The notes: generated by a model from the letters alone, not told the origin. A stretch of 49,251 nt of DNA from Hyphomicrobiales bacterium (GCA_019247605.1 JAFBAS010000133.1:1-49251); one strand, 5' to 3'; counted from the stretch's first letter, positions 7,879 to 17,906 are shown. Numbers and translations are program-made.

Positions 7879-9342
7879 TCACCGCGTCGCGAAGGTCGGC
7901 GGGACCATCTCATCGACTGCGCGTTTCGCCCAATCGAGGCCGGGCGCTTGCGCGACGATGCGCCTTTGCGCCTCCTCGAGGGCCGCGCAAGCGCCGGGGT
8001 AGTCGATCGTTAAAACCTTACCGCTCTCGACCACCTTGCGCCCACCGACATACACGGCGCGAATGGCGCGATCATCGGCGGCGAAGATCAATGTGCGGAT
8101 GGCGTCATGGGCCGGGCGCATGGCCGGATGCTTGAGGTCGACAACCACGAAATCGGCGCAGCAACCGGGCGCGAGGCGCCCGATATCGTCCCGCCGCAAG
8201 GCCTGGGCACCCGCGATTGTCGCGGCATTGAAGATATCGGTTGCGCGCGCCGCACGTGGAGAGCCGCCCTGAAGGCGGCCTACATAAGCGGCAAGTCGAA
8301 GCTCGGAAAGCATGTTGTGCGGATAAGTGTCCGTTCCGATGCCGACCGAGACCCCACGGCGCAGATAGCGGCCGAAGTCGCGCATCGCGATGCCACGGCG
8401 CGCGAAAACGGTCGGGCAATGGGCCACCATCGTTTTGGTCTCGGCGAGACGCTCGAGATCGCTCTCGGTCGACCAGCGGGTCGAAGGGTGGTCGTCGAGG
8501 AAAATCGCATGTCCGATGATCGAACGCTCCGAAAGCACGCCGAGCCGATCGAGCCAGCCGATCGGGGTGAGCCCGTGGCGCCTCGTGATCTCATGCACCT
8601 CGACCACAGACTGGGCCGCATGCGTTTGCCAGGGAAGATCGCGGCGTTTTGCTTCGACGAAGCTCTCCCGCATGAGGCCCTCGGAGCAAGTGTCGATCTG
8701 CGCCGGAACAACCATGCCGAAAAGCCGCTGGCTCGGATGCGAGACGGCTTTCTCGATGATCGAAAGCGCCTCGGCCATGGCTTTCTCGCCCGCGGGCTCA
8801 TCCCAATCATATTCGACAACATGGCCGTTCGTCGTATGCCAGCTCGCCGAGCGGAACATGGGCGCAAGACAGACACGCAGGCCACTCTCGGCCGCAAGAT
8901 CGATCCAGCCCTCATGCGGCATGGAAAGGTCCGCGACCGTGGTGACGCCCGAAAGCAGCATCTCGCTGAAGGCGACGCGCGTGCAGGCGGGCTTCGCGGC
9001 GGGGTCGGCGCGAAAGATCGGCATGAACTCATAAAGCGACGAGTTGTAGAGACCGGGACTGCCGAGTTCCTCGTTAAGGCCGCGATACATGGGCTCGGTC
9101 GAGGGGTGCGAATGAATATCGACGAGGCCGGGCATCACCATGAAGCCGCGCCCGTCGATCACGGCGTCCGCCGCTCCGTCATAGCCGCGGCCGACGAAGA
9201 TCAGCTTTCCGTCGGCGAAGACGACATCCGCATCGGTGAGATAAACATGCGCCCTCTGCGCATCGTCCCAGGCGACGACACGGTCGGCGCGTCGAATGAG
9301 CGTCGTTCTCGAGGACTTCCCTATTACATCCCGCGCCGTCAC
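7879..9342 (-). CDS. Amidohydrolase (ATZ/TRZ, cytosine-deaminase-like)
   Basis: This is a metal-dependent hydrolase of the amidohydrolase superfamily, 487 residues, probably a deaminase or ring-opening enzyme for a nitrogenous compound. Seen: PGLVDIHSHP with metal His77 and His79, later His-containing strands (QTHAAQS, GHAIFLDD), and GIGTDTYPHNM with the catalytic Asp region. The typical C-terminal tail with an ADFVVVD strand follows. The GTG start at 9342 has GGAGAGG just upstream. It is the last gene of a minus-strand set with an amino-acid-type ABC transporter and a deacetylase-family enzyme, so it probably acts on the imported substrate. The exact substrate cannot be told. Confidence 0.85.
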   Translation of the reverse strand: MTARDVIGKSSRTTLIRRADRVVAWDDAQRAHVYLTDADVVFADGKLIFVGRGYDGAADAVIDGRGFMVMPGLVDIHSHPSTEPMYRGLNEELGSPGLYNSSLYEFMPIFRADPAAKPACTRVAFSEMLLSGVTTVADLSMPHEGWIDLAAESGLRVCLAPMFRSASWHTTNGHVVEYDWDEPAGEKAMAEALSIIEKAVSHPSQRLFGMVVPAQIDTCSEGLMRESFVEAKRRDLPWQTHAAQSVVEVHEITRRHGLTPIGWLDRLGVLSERSIIGHAIFLDDHPSTRWSTESDLERLAETKTMVAHCPTVFARRGIAMRDFGRYLRRGVSVGIGTDTYPHNMLSELRLAAYVGRLQGGSPRAARATDIFNAATIAGAQALRRDDIGRLAPGCCADFVVVDLKHPAMRPAHDAIRTLIFAADDRAIRAVYVGGRKVVESGKVLTIDYPGACAALEEAQRRIVAQAPGLDWAKRAVDEMVPPTFATR

Positions 9343-9443
9343 TCCACCTCTCCTTCGTTATGCCGACAAAAAATTGACGGGAGGAAACCGACATTCGCCA
9401 CCCCCGCAGAGCGAGCTCTGCGTCGTGTTCGCCCGGACCTTTG

Positions 9444-10346
9444 CTACCCGTCCAAACGCTGAACACTTGCCTCGCAATTCGCGAAGTGCTCGGCGATTTC
9501 GCGTCCTGTCGCGATCCAGACGTCGCCGACGCCCATCGCGTATTCGAGGAATTCCCGCAGGAGGCGAAAGCGCATCGGCCGTCCGCTGACCTGCGGGTGA
9601 AGAACGGTCGTCACCATCGCGCCCCAGTCGCGCACTTCGTCGAGCTCGTCCTTCCACATCGAGAGCACATGCTCGCGCGGCAAGATGGTGCGCGGCGAGA
9701 AGCGCGCGCTCAAGCCGTGCATCCAATCGTCATAGCTCGAGGTGACGGGGAGCTCGATCACACCCGGGCTCCCGTCGGCGAGCACATGCCGGTAAGGTCG
9801 CACATCATCGCGCCAGGAGGAGGAGTAGAGCATGCCGTGCTGCTTGAGGCTCGAAAGCAGCTCCTCGCAGCTTTCGCCGAACGGCGCGCGATAGCCGACC
9901 GGAACGACGCCCAGACGCCGCTTCAATGACGAGAAGCCTCGCTCGAGCTCCTCTTGGATGAAAGGGTCTCCAGGGTCGGGTAAAAGGTGATGGAAGCCGT
10001 GATGCCCGATCTCGTGGCCTTCTTGCAAAATAGATTCGGCCATTGCCGGATGCGCCTCGACCGACCAGCCAGTGATGAAAAAGGTTGCCTTGAGGCCAAG
10101 GTCCCGCAAAAGCTCGAGGAGCTTCGGAGTCCCCACGCGCGCCTCGTATCCGCCAAACGACATCGTGACGAGGCGCTCGGCATGCGCGGGATCCTTGCTG
10201 GTCCAGGCACTCTCGGCATCGACGTCGAAAGAGAGGAACATCGCGGCGCGAAAACCCCGGCCGCGCGTCCAAGGGAATATCGGCGCAGGTGGTGCCTTGT
10301 TCGCCGGCGCGAGCGGGACGTTGGCCCAGCTCTTATGTTCCGGCAT
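9444..10346 (-). CDS. Polysaccharide-deacetylase-family hydrolase (PuuE/NodB fold)
   Basis: This is a carbohydrate-esterase-4/PuuE-type metal hydrolase, 300 residues. Seen: FDVDAE (metal Asp), ATFFITG, GHEIGHHGFHH (metal His pair) and GYRAPFG. It has no signal peptide, so it is cytoplasmic. This fits the PuuE-like branch that cleaves allantoin-like or imide compounds better than a cell-wall deacetylase. Its start overlaps the end of the binding-protein gene by 14 bases, which implies translational coupling. With the amidohydrolase downstream it suggests stepwise breakdown of one imported nitrogen compound; that is inference from context. Confidence 0.85.
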   Translation of the reverse strand: MPEHKSWANVPLAPANKAPPAPIFPWTRGRGFRAAMFLSFDVDAESAWTSKDPAHAERLVTMSFGGYEARVGTPKLLELLRDLGLKATFFITGWSVEAHPAMAESILQEGHEIGHHGFHHLLPDPGDPFIQEELERGFSSLKRRLGVVPVGYRAPFGESCEELLSSLKQHGMLYSSSWRDDVRPYRHVLADGSPGVIELPVTSSYDDWMHGLSARFSPRTILPREHVLSMWKDELDEVRDWGAMVTTVLHPQVSGRPMRFRLLREFLEYAMGVGDVWIATGREIAEHFANCEASVQRLDG

Positions 10347-11172
10347 TGATCGTCACCTCTTCGACCGCATCCCCCGAAAGTCCCCACTTGTCGAGTATCT
10401 TCTTGTAGCTGCCGTCGGCGATGAGCTGCCGGAGCGCCTCGGCCAGAGCTTGCTGCAATTCGGTCGCGTTCTTGGCGACGCCGATGCCGGTGAGCTGGCT
10501 TGAGATGCGCTCACCCACGACCGCATAGGTGTTGGGCTCGAGTTTCATCACATAGGGCAAGGTCTCGTTGCCCTGCATCGCAGCATCGACGCGGCCCTGC
10601 TTCAACTGCGTGCGCGCGTCCGGAGAACCCTCGGTGCCCACGACATTGATGGGAGGCTTTCCCGCCGATTTGCAATGCTGCTCGCTCCAGTCGGCAATTT
10701 CGCCCGGAAAGGAAGTCCGTCGGCTCGTGCCGACCGATTTGCCGCACAGCGCGAGCATGTCGGGGAAATCCTTGGCGCGGGACGCCTGCACAAAAAATTG
10801 CGGGCCCGATCGCAAATAGTCCACGAAGCTAACCTTGTCGTGACGGCTTGCGAGATCGGTCATCCCTGAAAGAATCACATCGACGCGTCCCGTATCCACC
10901 GCGGAGATCATTTGCTCGAAGCTCGTCTCCTGCCAGTCCATCTTGACGCCGAGCTTTGCCGCGATCGCGTTGCCGAGATCGACATCGAGGCCGGATAATT
11001 CATTCGTGGCGGGATCGCGCAGATCGAGCGGCGGGTAGTTCGGCACGATGGCGGCGCTGAGGGTGCCGCGCGCCTTGATCGCAGCGGGCAGCTCGGCCGC
11101 CTCCACCGAAGCGGCGTGCGTCAAGACGGCGGCGCCTGTGAGCATGAAGGTCGCAAGCATGGCTTTTTTCAT
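10333..11172 (-). CDS. ABC transporter substrate-binding protein, polar amino acid type (family 3)
   Basis: This is a periplasmic binding protein of the HisJ/GlnH type, 279 residues. An N-terminal Sec signal (MKKAMLATFMLTGAAVL..., cleavage near VEA) precedes the usual GTLSAAIVPNYPPL entry strand and the LSGLDVDLGNAIAAKLG motif. It delivers its ligand to the permease and ATPase encoded upstream. The ligand is probably amino-acid-like or a small nitrogen compound, judging from the two hydrolases encoded downstream. The stop overlaps the start of the deacetylase gene. Confidence 0.9.
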   Translation of the reverse strand: MKKAMLATFMLTGAAVLTHAASVEAAELPAAIKARGTLSAAIVPNYPPLDLRDPATNELSGLDVDLGNAIAAKLGVKMDWQETSFEQMISAVDTGRVDVILSGMTDLASRHDKVSFVDYLRSGPQFFVQASRAKDFPDMLALCGKSVGTSRRTSFPGEIADWSEQHCKSAGKPPINVVGTEGSPDARTQLKQGRVDAAMQGNETLPYVMKLEPNTYAVVGERISSQLTGIGVAKNATELQQALAEALRQLIADGSYKKILDKWGLSGDAVEEVTINAGT

Positions 11173-11266
11173 CAGGAGCTCCCGGGTTCCCTCATTCGAT
11201 TAAACACGTTCATCCTCGCTTTGAGGCAGCGCCGCAAGCCATATGTGAACGGACGCCCTTCGGCCA

Positions 11267-12037
11267 TCATGCCAACACGGCGGCGAGGAAGGCTTGCGTG
11301 CGCGCTTCGCGCGGCGAATTGAGGATTTCCGCCGCCGGGCCCGCTTCTACGATCAAGCCGTGATCCATGAACACGACCCGGTTCGCCACCTCTCGCGCAA
11401 AGCCGAGCTCATGGGTCACCACGATCATGGTCATGCCGCTTTGTGCGAGCTCCTTCATCACGGCGAGCACCTCGCCGACAAGCTCGGGATCGAGCGCGCT
11501 CGTCGGCTCATCGAAGAGCATGAGTTTCGGGCGCATGGCGAGGGCGCGGGCGATGGCGACGCGCTGCTGCTGGCCACCGGAAAGATCGGCCGGGAAGGAA
11601 TCTGCCTTTCCTCGAAGTCCGACGCGGGCCAAAAGCTCGCAGGCTTCGCGCAAGGCCTCGTCACGATCGCGCCGCAGAACCTGCACCGGCCCCTCGATCA
11701 GGTTTTCGAGCGCCGTCATATGAGGAAAGAGATTGAAGCGCTGGAACACCATGCCGGTCTTCAAACGCTGGCGAGCGATGTCACGCTCCGTCAACGGATA
11801 GAGCCTGTCCTTGACGCGGCGATAGCCGATGAGCTCGCCATCAATGAAAATCGCACCGGAATCGAATTCGACGAGCTGGTTTATGCAGCGGAGCAACGTG
11901 GTCTTCCCGGAACCGGATGCGCCGATGATACAGAGCACCTCTCCGGCGGTCACATCCATCGAAACGCCCGCAAGGGCCTCGAAGGCACCAAAGCTCTTGC
12001 GCAAATCTTTGATCGAGACGAGAGGCACGCCCATCAT
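11267..12037 (-). CDS. Amino acid ABC transporter ATP-binding protein
   Basis: This is the ATPase of a polar-amino-acid-type importer, 256 residues. Seen: Walker A GASGSGKT (39-46), the signature [16 protein letters not shown], Walker [13 protein letters not shown] and the switch His in VVTHELGFA. It starts seven bases after the permease stop, so the two are co-translated. It hydrolyses ATP on the cytoplasmic face to drive uptake by the adjacent permease. Confidence 0.95.
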   Translation of the reverse strand: MMGVPLVSIKDLRKSFGAFEALAGVSMDVTAGEVLCIIGASGSGKTTLLRCINQLVEFDSGAIFIDGELIGYRRVKDRLYPLTERDIARQRLKTGMVFQRFNLFPHMTALENLIEGPVQVLRRDRDEALREACELLARVGLRGKADSFPADLSGGQQQRVAIARALAMRPKLMLFDEPTSALDPELVGEVLAVMKELAQSGMTMIVVTHELGFAREVANRVVFMDHGLIVEAGPAAEILNSPREARTQAFLAAVLA

Positions 12038-12044
12038 CTTCGCC

Positions 12045-12914
12045 TCATCTCCTTTTCGCGGCGCCGCGCGCGAAGCGGCGCTCGAGCAGCATCTGGAACG
12101 GCGTGAGAATGGAGACGATGACGAGGTACCAAAGGCCCGCGACGATCAAGAGCTCGATCACACGGGAGTTGGCGTAATAGATGTTCTCGGCATTGTGCAG
12201 GACTTCGGCGTATTGGATCACGCTCGCGAGCGAAGTGAGCTTGATCATGCCGATGAATTCGTTGCCGAGCGGCGGAAGGATCACTCGCATCGCTTGCGGC
12301 AGGATTATGCGCTTGAGCGAACGCAAGCGCGTCATGCCGATCGCCTGTGCCGCCTCATATTGACCCGCATCGACCGAGATGAGGCCGGCGCGCACCACCT
12401 CCGAAGTGTAGGCGCCCTGGTTGATGCCGAGCCCGAGAAGCGCCGCCGCGAACGGCGTCATCACGTCCACGGTCCGGGCTTCGAAGAGGCCAGGCACGCC
12501 GATCACCGGAAAGACCAGCGCGAGATTGAACCAGAGCAGCAATTGCAGAATGACGGGCGTGCCTCGAAACAGCCAGGCGTAACCGATCGATACGCCGCGC
12601 AGCACGGGATTGTCCGACATGCGCATGATTGCGAACACCACGCCCAGAACGATGCCGAGCGCCATGGCCAGAATTGACATGATGACCGTGTTCATCACGC
12701 CGCTGAGAATCGCCGGAACGGCAAAGAAGCGATAAACGTACGCCCATTCGATCTGCCCTTGCGCAAAGGCGCGGCCGATGAGCGCCAAGAGCAACATGAT
12801 GGAACCCGCCGCCAGCCAGCGGCCGATATGCCAGCGCCTGACGATCCGCAGCCTCGATATATCGGGAAGTGCGAAATCGGCCGCAGCTTCGAAGTTTTGC
12901 GAAGGCGATGCCAT
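12045..12914 (-). CDS. Amino acid ABC transporter permease (HisM/GlnP type)
   Basis: This is the membrane subunit of the importer, 289 residues with several hydrophobic helices. The EAA-type loop that docks the ATPase is visible ([20 protein letters not shown]). It has a cytoplasmic N-terminal arm of about 45 residues before the first helix. It is the first gene of the minus-strand operon permease, ATPase, binding protein, deacetylase-like enzyme, amidohydrolase. No second permease gene is present, so it probably works as a homodimer. The ribosome site is poor, and a hairpin-rich leader lies immediately upstream. Confidence 0.93.
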   Translation of the reverse strand: MASPSQNFEAAADFALPDISRLRIVRRWHIGRWLAAGSIMLLLALIGRAFAQGQIEWAYVYRFFAVPAILSGVMNTVIMSILAMALGIVLGVVFAIMRMSDNPVLRGVSIGYAWLFRGTPVILQLLLWFNLALVFPVIGVPGLFEARTVDVMTPFAAALLGLGINQGAYTSEVVRAGLISVDAGQYEAAQAIGMTRLRSLKRIILPQAMRVILPPLGNEFIGMIKLTSLASVIQYAEVLHNAENIYYANSRVIELLIVAGLWYLVIVSILTPFQMLLERRFARGAAKRR

Positions 12915-12929
12915 CAGCGAGCGTCAATC

Positions 12930-13000
12930 ATCGGCGGTGGCTCCGAAGGCCAAGGTCTTCGAATAGGTGCCACCCTTGCGGCTTGCCCGCAAGACTCACA
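12930..13000. promoter_or_regulatory. Hairpin-rich intergenic leader, class unknown
   Basis: The 297-base gap between the divergent permease and the gene at 13212 holds two clear structures. One is GGTGGC/GCCACC (12936-12941 with 12969-12974) enclosing CGAAG/CTTCG (12944-12948 with 12957-12961). The other is CTTGCGG-cttgc-CCGCAAG (12975-12993). On the minus strand they would fold in the leader of the ABC operon, directly before the permease start. They match no riboswitch consensus I can recall with confidence. The rest of the gap, 13001-13211, shows no convincing gene. Confidence 0.3.
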
Positions 13001-13211
13001 CCATCGTGCGAGCGGGCTGACTTGAAACAGACGGAAATTTCCACGAGTTTCTCCCCGGGCATGCCACTGAGGGGCAAATGGTGAAACCAGGCGCCACGTC
13101 GCTCGATCCGGCTCGCGCCACGATCGGGTGGAAGATTTTGCGGCCCTTTCGCTCGACCGAGGCCGGAAGAACGGCTTTACGTCATCTCGGCTCGGCAAGC
13201 GGGATCGTTTC

Positions 13212-14981
13212 ATGAGCATGCGCGAGCACGAGCGCCCCCGCGCAAAAGAGGAGCTCACCATCCTCGTGCTCGGCGGCTACGGAACGTTCGGCGCCCGCAT
13301 CGTCGCGTTGCTGGAAAGTGATCCGCGCCTGACGCTCATTGTCGCTGGCCGGTCGCTGGAAAAGGCACGGCGATTTTGCGACGCGCGCTCCGGGGCCGTG
13401 GCGAGGCTGCACCCGGTCGACCTCGATCGTGATGGCGATGTGGAGGCGAAGCTCGCCTCGCTTCGACCCGATATTCTCGTCGATGCGAGTGGACCCTTTC
13501 AGGCGTATGGAGATGAGCCTTACCGTGTCGTGAAAGCCTGCATCGCGCGACGCGTGAACTATCTCGATCTGGCTGACGGGTTGCAATTCGTCGCCGCCAT
13601 TCGGACGTTCGACGAGGAAGCGTTGTCGGCTGGATGTTTCGTGCTCTCGGGCGTGTCGAGCTTTCCCGTCCTCACCGCGGCGGTCACGCGCCGATTATCC
13701 CACGACTTAGCGCGAGTGGACGTGATTCGCGGCGGGATCGCGCCCTCCCCTTACGCCGGCATCGGGGAGAATGTGATGCGCGCCATCGCAGGCTATGCAG
13801 GCCAGCCCACGACGCTCAAGCGCGACGCCAAGCTCACGATCGGCCGCCCTTTGCTCGAGCACATGCGGTTCACCATCGCGCCGCCGGGCTCTTTGCCTCT
13901 TCACAACAGGCTGTTTTCGCTTGTCGACGTGCCTGATCTCGTCGCGCTCACGAAGTTGTGGCCCGAGGCGAACACCATCTGGATGGGTGCCGGACCGGTT
14001 CCCGAGATCCTGCATCGCGCCTTGATCGCATTTGCCTGGCTCGTGCGGTTGCGAATTCTTCGCAGCTTGTCTTTTCTGGCGCCCCTCATGCACTTCGTCT
14101 CGCGCCATGTTCGTTGGGGTGAGCATCGGGGCGGAATGTTCGTGGAGGTGGAAGGCGAGAACGCCTCCGGAAAGAAGATTTGTCGCTCATGGCAACTTCT
14201 CGCCGAGCGTGACGACGGCCCCCTCATCCCTTCCATGGCGGTGGAGGCCGTCGTCAAAGCCATCCAGCATGGGGACGCCCCGAAAGCGGGTGCACGCGTC
14301 GCCGTTCGCGATATCGAGCTTCACCAATATGAGGAGCTGTTCGCCGGTCGCCAAATCACAACCGGAGTGCGAGACGAGAACGGCGAAGATCAGCCGCTCT
14401 ATCGTCGCATTCTCAAGAGCGCGTGGGAGGACCTGCCCTCCCAAATCCGGGAGATGCACAGGGGCGATGCTTTTTCCCGCGCGCAGGGCCGCGCCACCAT
14501 CGAGCGCGGCAGCAGCGTCTTCTCGAAGCTTTGCGCCGCGCTCATCGGTTTTCCCGAAGCCGGCGAGGACACAGCAGTGACCGTGGAATTCGAAGCCAAG
14601 CACGGCGCCGAGAGATGGACGCGACGGTTCGACCAAATGGCTTTCTCTAGCTGTCAATTTGCTGGCACCGGTCGATCATCGAAGCTCCTTTGCGAGCGTT
14701 TCGGCCCGCTGGTCTTTGCGTTGGCATTGGTCCTCGACCCGGGAAAATTGAGGCTCGTCTTACGCAGATGGAGCCTGTTCGGCGTTCCGCTTCCACTTTG
14801 GCTTGGCCCTCGCGCCGACGCCTGTGAGTCGGTCGAGCAGGGACGATTTCAGTTCCACGTGGAGATCGGACATGTGCTCACCGGCTTGATCGTGCGCTAC
14901 CGCGGGTGGCTAGTGCTGTCTCGCGACGTCCTTTCAGGCGAGGACCTGCACGCACCGAAGGCAGAGCTGCCAATCCTGTGA
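13212..14981 (+). CDS. Saccharopine-dehydrogenase-like NAD(P)-binding protein with C-terminal DUF4166 domain
   Basis: This two-domain protein has 589 residues. The N-terminal half is a Rossmann domain of the saccharopine dehydrogenase/trans-acting enoyl reductase type: LVLGGYGTFGARIVALL near residue 20, then VAGRSLEKA and VDASGPFQAYG. The C-terminal part, from about residue 430 (SKLCAALIGFPEAGEDTAV), fits DUF4166. The start ATGAGCATGCGC was chosen because translation from 13128 would read through divergent leader sequence. The substrate is unknown; the two domains are often found fused. It is transcribed away from the ABC operon and converges on the GGDEF-EAL gene. Confidence 0.75.
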   Translation: MSMREHERPRAKEELTILVLGGYGTFGARIVALLESDPRLTLIVAGRSLEKARRFCDARSGAVARLHPVDLDRDGDVEAKLASLRPDILVDASGPFQAYGDEPYRVVKACIARRVNYLDLADGLQFVAAIRTFDEEALSAGCFVLSGVSSFPVLTAAVTRRLSHDLARVDVIRGGIAPSPYAGIGENVMRAIAGYAGQPTTLKRDAKLTIGRPLLEHMRFTIAPPGSLPLHNRLFSLVDVPDLVALTKLWPEANTIWMGAGPVPEILHRALIAFAWLVRLRILRSLSFLAPLMHFVSRHVRWGEHRGGMFVEVEGENASGKKICRSWQLLAERDDGPLIPSMAVEAVVKAIQHGDAPKAGARVAVRDIELHQYEELFAGRQITTGVRDENGEDQPLYRRILKSAWEDLPSQIREMHRGDAFSRAQGRATIERGSSVFSKLCAALIGFPEAGEDTAVTVEFEAKHGAERWTRRFDQMAFSSCQFAGTGRSSKLLCERFGPLVFALALVLDPGKLRLVLRRWSLFGVPLPLWLGPRADACESVEQGRFQFHVEIGHVLTGLIVRYRGWLVLSRDVLSGEDLHAPKAELPIL

Positions 14982-15025
14982 GCCGCGGCATTCCGACGTT
15001 TGAGCACAAGTGCTGCCCGGGGCAG

Positions 15026-17614
15026 TCACACAGCGCGTTGGCGATGCGCGGGCGCGGCCTCATAAAGCAAGGGATCCTCCCTTCTCGACATTCGCGAAGG
15101 CTCGAGCAAGGCCGTGAGCTCATCCACCGGCAGGGCCGGGCTCAGCGCGAAACCTTGTGCCATGGTCGCGCCGTTCTCGGAGACGAAATTGAGGTCCTCC
15201 AGGCACTCGACGCCCTCTGCCACGGTTTCGAAGCCGAGTTCCTTGGCGAGTCGGATGGCGATTTGCACGATCGATTGCTTTTCGGTGTCCTGCGCCACGC
15301 CGGCGACGAGCGAGCGGTCGAGCTTGAGGGTATCGAACGGCAGACGCGCCAGCGTCGCTAGATTCGAGTAGCCAGCGCCGAAATCGTCGATGGCGAAACG
15401 GATGCCAAGCTGGCGCAGCAGGCCGATGCGCTCGCAGACGCGATCCGGGTCGCGCATCGCCACCGACTCGGTGATCTCGAGCTCGAGGCACGTTGGCGGA
15501 AATTGCGCCTTGCGGACCGCCTGCACGACCTCCTTGATGAATTGAGGATCCTCGATCTCACCCGCCGTCACGTTGACGGCGAGCACGATGCCCGGATGCC
15601 GGCGGACCAGATCACCCACTTCCTGCAAGGCCCGCTTGAGAACGAACCGATCGATGTCCGTGATCAAGCCGATCTCCTCGGCCAATGTAATGAAATCGGC
15701 CGTCGGCATGAGGCCCATTTCCGGATGGGACCAGCGAGCCAAGGCCTCGACGCCGCGAATTGCGCCGTCGACACAGGAGATTTTCGGCTGGTATTGAACG
15801 CTCAATTGCTCATTTCGGATCGCCAAGGTGAGGTCGTTCTCGAGAGCATGCCTCTCTCTTGCCGCTTGGGCGAGCTCGGGCATGAAGAAAGCATAGGTGT
15901 TTCGCCCTGAGCTTTTCGCCGCGTACATCGCGAGGTCCGCCTTGACCAGGAGATCCTCATAGCCCGTCCCGTCATCGGGATAGCGCGCGATGCCGATGCT
16001 GACGCCGACATTTGCGGTATCGCCGTCACATCTGAAAGGCGCACGCAAGCACTCGATCATTTCGCGCGCCACTTGACTCACCGCCTCGCTCGTCTCGAGG
16101 CCGGGGAGAATGGCCGCGAACTCGTCCCCTCCAAGCCGGCCCAAAAGGGCCTTGGCCCCCGAGCAACTCGTCTCCTTCAACAAATTGTCCAATCTTTCGG
16201 CGACTTTGCGCAAAAGCGCGTCGCCCGCTTTATGCCCAAACGTGTCGTTGATCGATTTGAAACCGTCGAGATCGAGAAACAGCAAGGCGCCACGCCCGCC
16301 CGAGCCGAGCAGCGCCGGCGCGTCGCGGCTCAGCTTCTCCCGATTGGGGAGCTGACTCACCGTATCATAGAAGGCGAGCTGACGAATTTTACCCGTGCTT
16401 GCGCGCAGATTGGCGAGCATGCGCTCGAAGGCGGCTCCGAGACTTCGCACTTCGCCCACCCCCGTCGCGCGAAATGGCACCTCGAGATTGCCGCTCGCGA
16501 TCTCCTGGGCCGCCGAGGCCAATGTGGAAAGACCCTCCGTTGTGCGGCGCACCACGAGAAGAAGCGAAATCACGAGCGCGCTCAGCGCCAGCGCGGCGCT
16601 CACCATGAATTGACGCATGAGGGTGTGGGTCTCGCGGGCGCCGATGCGCACCATTTGGTCGCGCGTCGTGCTGATCACCGCAGCGTGGGTGAAGGTGCAC
16701 ACCTTGCTCCCTGCCCGATAATCGACGCAGCGTGCGACATATTTGCCGTCCTCGGAACGAATGAGAGCCGGTCCTTGCGGCCTGATGCTTGCGAAGGCGA
16801 TGTCCTGTGGGCCGGCCGAAGAGACGATTTCTCCTCGCTGCACGATGGCCACCCCGGCGTCGGCGAGAGAGGTGAATTTTTCGAGGGTCAGCTCGCTTTT
16901 GCTGAGAGGCCTGACCACGACGAGAGCGCCGATGAGATCGCCGAAATCGTCAAACACCGGCTCGCCCGCGATGTCGGCGAGGGTCAGGCGAACCGGCAAT
17001 TTGAGCGAGCGCAGGAGGCCGGGTTCGAGCTCGAGCGTGCTCCCGTGCCCGCGCGGATGAGCACGGTCATTGTTCCGCAAGAGAGGCTTCAGATCGATGG
17101 CGATCTCAGTGCCCTGAAGCGCAACGTTGAGCGCAAGAAGATCAAGCGGCGCATTGGCGCCGAGAACACGGCCCTGGTCATCGAAGGCGATCATCCGCTC
17201 AAAGCCGGCCGTCTTGGCCACCACACCGAGCAATTCACGGATGGTCACGTCATTGCCGGATCCAATTGCTTTCGCGACATCGCTTCGTTGGGCGAGCTGG
17301 CGCAAACCTGTCGCGGTCTCCGCGCCGAGCTCCTCGAGGCGTGCCCGCGCAAGATAAGCTTCCCCGTCCAGCCGATGGGCAAGCTGCTCCTCGGACAGCT
17401 CACCGAGCGCGTTCGCCTGTTGGCTGAGCTGCTCATTCAGCCGCAACGCCGCGAGCCCGCCGATCATGCCGAAGCCGAGCACCCCGGTCCCCAGCACGAC
17501 GAGAACGAGACGCATCGCGATGGAGGAGAAAGGCGCGGCGGCGATCAATCGCCCGAGCACGCTTGCGCTTTTCCGCTGCGGATAATCCATGCCAGTATCG
17601 GCCATTGCCACCAT
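15026..17614 (-). CDS. Membrane GGDEF-EAL protein with large periplasmic sensor domain
   Basis: This is a bifunctional-type cyclic-di-GMP protein of about 862 residues. Counting from the TTG at 17617: helix 1 at 36-58, a periplasmic sensor at about 60-335 with Cys297 and Cys307 close enough for a disulfide, helix 2 at about 337-356, HAMP, GGDEF at 496-500, and EAL with EALARW from 624. The EAL site has its key motifs (DDFGAG, the Lys strand LKLDRSLV, VAEGVE), so both activities may be intact. No RxxD inhibitory site is visible before GGDEF. The gene is divergent from an orphan PstS-like binding protein, which could be its periplasmic partner. The start (TTG 17617, ATG 17614 or ATG 17605) is uncertain. 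Confidence 0.9.
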   Translation of the reverse strand: MVAMADTGMDYPQRKSASVLGRLIAAAPFSSIAMRLVLVVLGTGVLGFGMIGGLAALRLNEQLSQQANALGELSEEQLAHRLDGEAYLARARLEELGAETATGLRQLAQRSDVAKAIGSGNDVTIRELLGVVAKTAGFERMIAFDDQGRVLGANAPLDLLALNVALQGTEIAIDLKPLLRNNDRAHPRGHGSTLELEPGLLRSLKLPVRLTLADIAGEPVFDDFGDLIGALVVVRPLSKSELTLEKFTSLADAGVAIVQRGEIVSSAGPQDIAFASIRPQGPALIRSEDGKYVARCVDYRAGSKVCTFTHAAVISTTRDQMVRIGARETHTLMRQFMVSAALALSALVISLLLVVRRTTEGLSTLASAAQEIASGNLEVPFRATGVGEVRSLGAAFERMLANLRASTGKIRQLAFYDTVSQLPNREKLSRDAPALLGSGGRGALLFLDLDGFKSINDTFGHKAGDALLRKVAERLDNLLKETSCSGAKALLGRLGGDEFAAILPGLETSEAVSQVAREMIECLRAPFRCDGDTANVGVSIGIARYPDDGTGYEDLLVKADLAMYAAKSSGRNTYAFFMPELAQAARERHALENDLTLAIRNEQLSVQYQPKISCVDGAIRGVEALARWSHPEMGLMPTADFITLAEEIGLITDIDRFVLKRALQEVGDLVRRHPGIVLAVNVTAGEIEDPQFIKEVVQAVRKAQFPPTCLELEITESVAMRDPDRVCERIGLLRQLGIRFAIDDFGAGYSNLATLARLPFDTLKLDRSLVAGVAQDTEKQSIVQIAIRLAKELGFETVAEGVECLEDLNFVSENGATMAQGFALSPALPVDELTALLEPSRMSRREDPLLYEAAPAHRQRAV

Positions 17615-17906
17615 CAACCGAATCCTCGGCCCCGCGGAAATTCAGTCGATGTGAACGCTTTCTTCTGCGATCAGCCGATCCCGATTCACGGCAAAGCCCG
17701 CGTTTTCAGAACTCATGGAGAATTCCGCCTCGAGGGGCACATATTACGCCGGCTTGCGTTCTCCAATTCTTCTCGTAAACGTTCGAATTTTCGGCAGATG
17801 CGGTGTTACGAGGAATAGTTTGAAACCGAGCAGATGAATCAAGGAATGCTTCAAACTTTATCGTCAGCATGGCCGCACGAGCGTAAGTTCTCAGGACAAC
17901 ACACAG

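Noticed and set aside
12915-13211. Cobalamin, glycine, SAM-II or guanidine riboswitch, or a sigma-54 promoter
   Set aside because: TGGCAC is present on the minus strand, but no TTGC follows at the needed spacing, and no riboswitch consensus core could be matched.
16073-17818. A 581-residue plus-strand open frame opposite the GGDEF-EAL gene
   Set aside because: Antisense shadow. The minus strand has all domain motifs, and this frame is His/Arg/Glu-rich with no fold.
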